This document shows, in pieces, positions 15,993-16,331 of a stretch of 16,331 nt of DNA (position 1 is its first letter; every line of letters begins with the position of its first letter). A model generated the notes under the pieces. It was not told the origin of the DNA, ran no database searches, and saw nothing but the letters and a program-made list of their open reading frames with translations. Source of the DNA: Lachnospiraceae bacterium (lineage in GTDB: Bacteria > Bacillota > Clostridia > Lachnospirales > Lachnospiraceae); assembly GCA_024684155.1 (NCBI GenBank), contig JAIKXK010000139.1:1-16331 (forward strand), given 5' to 3'. Made by a program: the position numbers and the translations under genes.

Positions 15993-16331
15993 TAGAAAAA
16001 TCTATTCCGTATCAGAAATAACCAAATATTTTAAACAGATGGTCCGTGCAGATATGATTCTTTCTGATGTTGTTGTGGAAGGAGAAGTATCGAATCTGAT
16101 TTATCATAAAACTGGCCATATCTATTTTACGCTAAAAGACCAGGGAGCTTCTTTAAGTGTAGCCATGTGGTCCAGTCGAAAAGCCAGTGGACTTACCTTT
16201 CCCATGCAGGAAGGCGATAAAGTAAAAGTTCATGGAAGTTTTGATGTTTATGAACCCAGAGGAAGCTATAGCATTATTGCTTCTCGCATTGAACAGGCAG
16301 GTCTTGGCGACTTATATCAAAAGTTTTTGAA
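15985..16331 (+). CDS. xseA: Exodeoxyribonuclease VII large subunit, 3' end cut by window
   Basis: Only the first 115 codons are present. They encode the N-terminal OB-fold DNA-binding domain of XseA: YSVSEITKYFKQM (residues 7-19), LSDVVVEGEVSNLIYHKTGH, IYFTLKD, and VAMWSSRKA. DKVKVHGSFDVYEPRGSY and the characteristic AGLGDLYQKF, which leads into the catalytic domain, follow. With XseB the enzyme degrades single-stranded DNA to oligonucleotides. The ATG at 15985 overlaps the nusB stop (8 nt), giving tight coupling, with AAGG at 15972-15975 upstream. In Bacillus folD lies between nusB and xseA; here it does not. Confidence 0.95.
   Translation, partial: MSDRKIYSVSEITKYFKQMVRADMILSDVVVEGEVSNLIYHKTGHIYFTLKDQGASLSVAMWSSRKASGLTFPMQEGDKVKVHGSFDVYEPRGSYSIIASRIEQAGLGDLYQKFL

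Overview
The window reads like a chromosomal housekeeping segment of a low-GC Gram-positive anaerobe of the class Clostridia, most likely Lachnospiraceae. This rests on AT-rich DNA, strong AGGAGG ribosome binding sites, the asnS-asnA and YqhY-nusB-xseA gene sets, and the style of the cytoplasmic hybrid histidine kinase. It is an inference from gene content; no 16S or marker comparison was possible. All thirteen genes found lie on the + strand, and no mobile element, CRISPR array, tRNA or rRNA was seen.

Region 1 (1-6426) looks like one tight operon. It holds asnS (5' end cut by the window), asnA, a 97-residue YerC/TrpR-like regulator, the pcrA helicase, and an RlmD-type 23S rRNA m5U methyltransferase. 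Stops and starts overlap at 2353-2356 and 2643-2646, and the run ends in an intrinsic terminator that includes the last stop codon. AsnA makes asparagine and AsnS charges it to tRNA; the other three genes are unrelated housekeeping or regulatory functions.

Region 2 (6427-8388) is a single two-TM methyl-accepting chemotaxis protein with no other che genes beside it.

Region 3 (8389-10999) is a MATE-family exporter followed after 1 nt by a TtcA-like tRNA thiolation protein. The latter carries an N-terminal rhodanese-like domain whose catalytic cysteine position is Asp.

Region 4 (11000-14896) is a two-gene signalling module with its own candidate promoter and terminator. The first gene encodes a response regulator with a degenerate receiver followed by an intact receiver and no output domain. 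The second, overlapping by 4 nt, encodes a cytoplasmic TPR-like/HisKA/HATPase/REC/Hpt hybrid kinase. Together they carry a complete His-Asp-His-Asp relay, but its final output is not encoded here.

Region 5 (14897-16331) carries a YqhY-like Asp23/Gls24 protein with its own promoter and strong terminator, then nusB with an unusual Glu-rich insert, then the start of xseA (cut by the window end). It resembles the Bacillus yqhY-nusB-folD-xseA cluster with folD missing.

No clearly unprecedented system is present. The most interesting items are the relay module with no visible output, the rhodanese-like/TtcA fusion coupled to a MATE exporter, the acidic insert in NusB, and a candidate promoter sitting inside a terminator hairpin.
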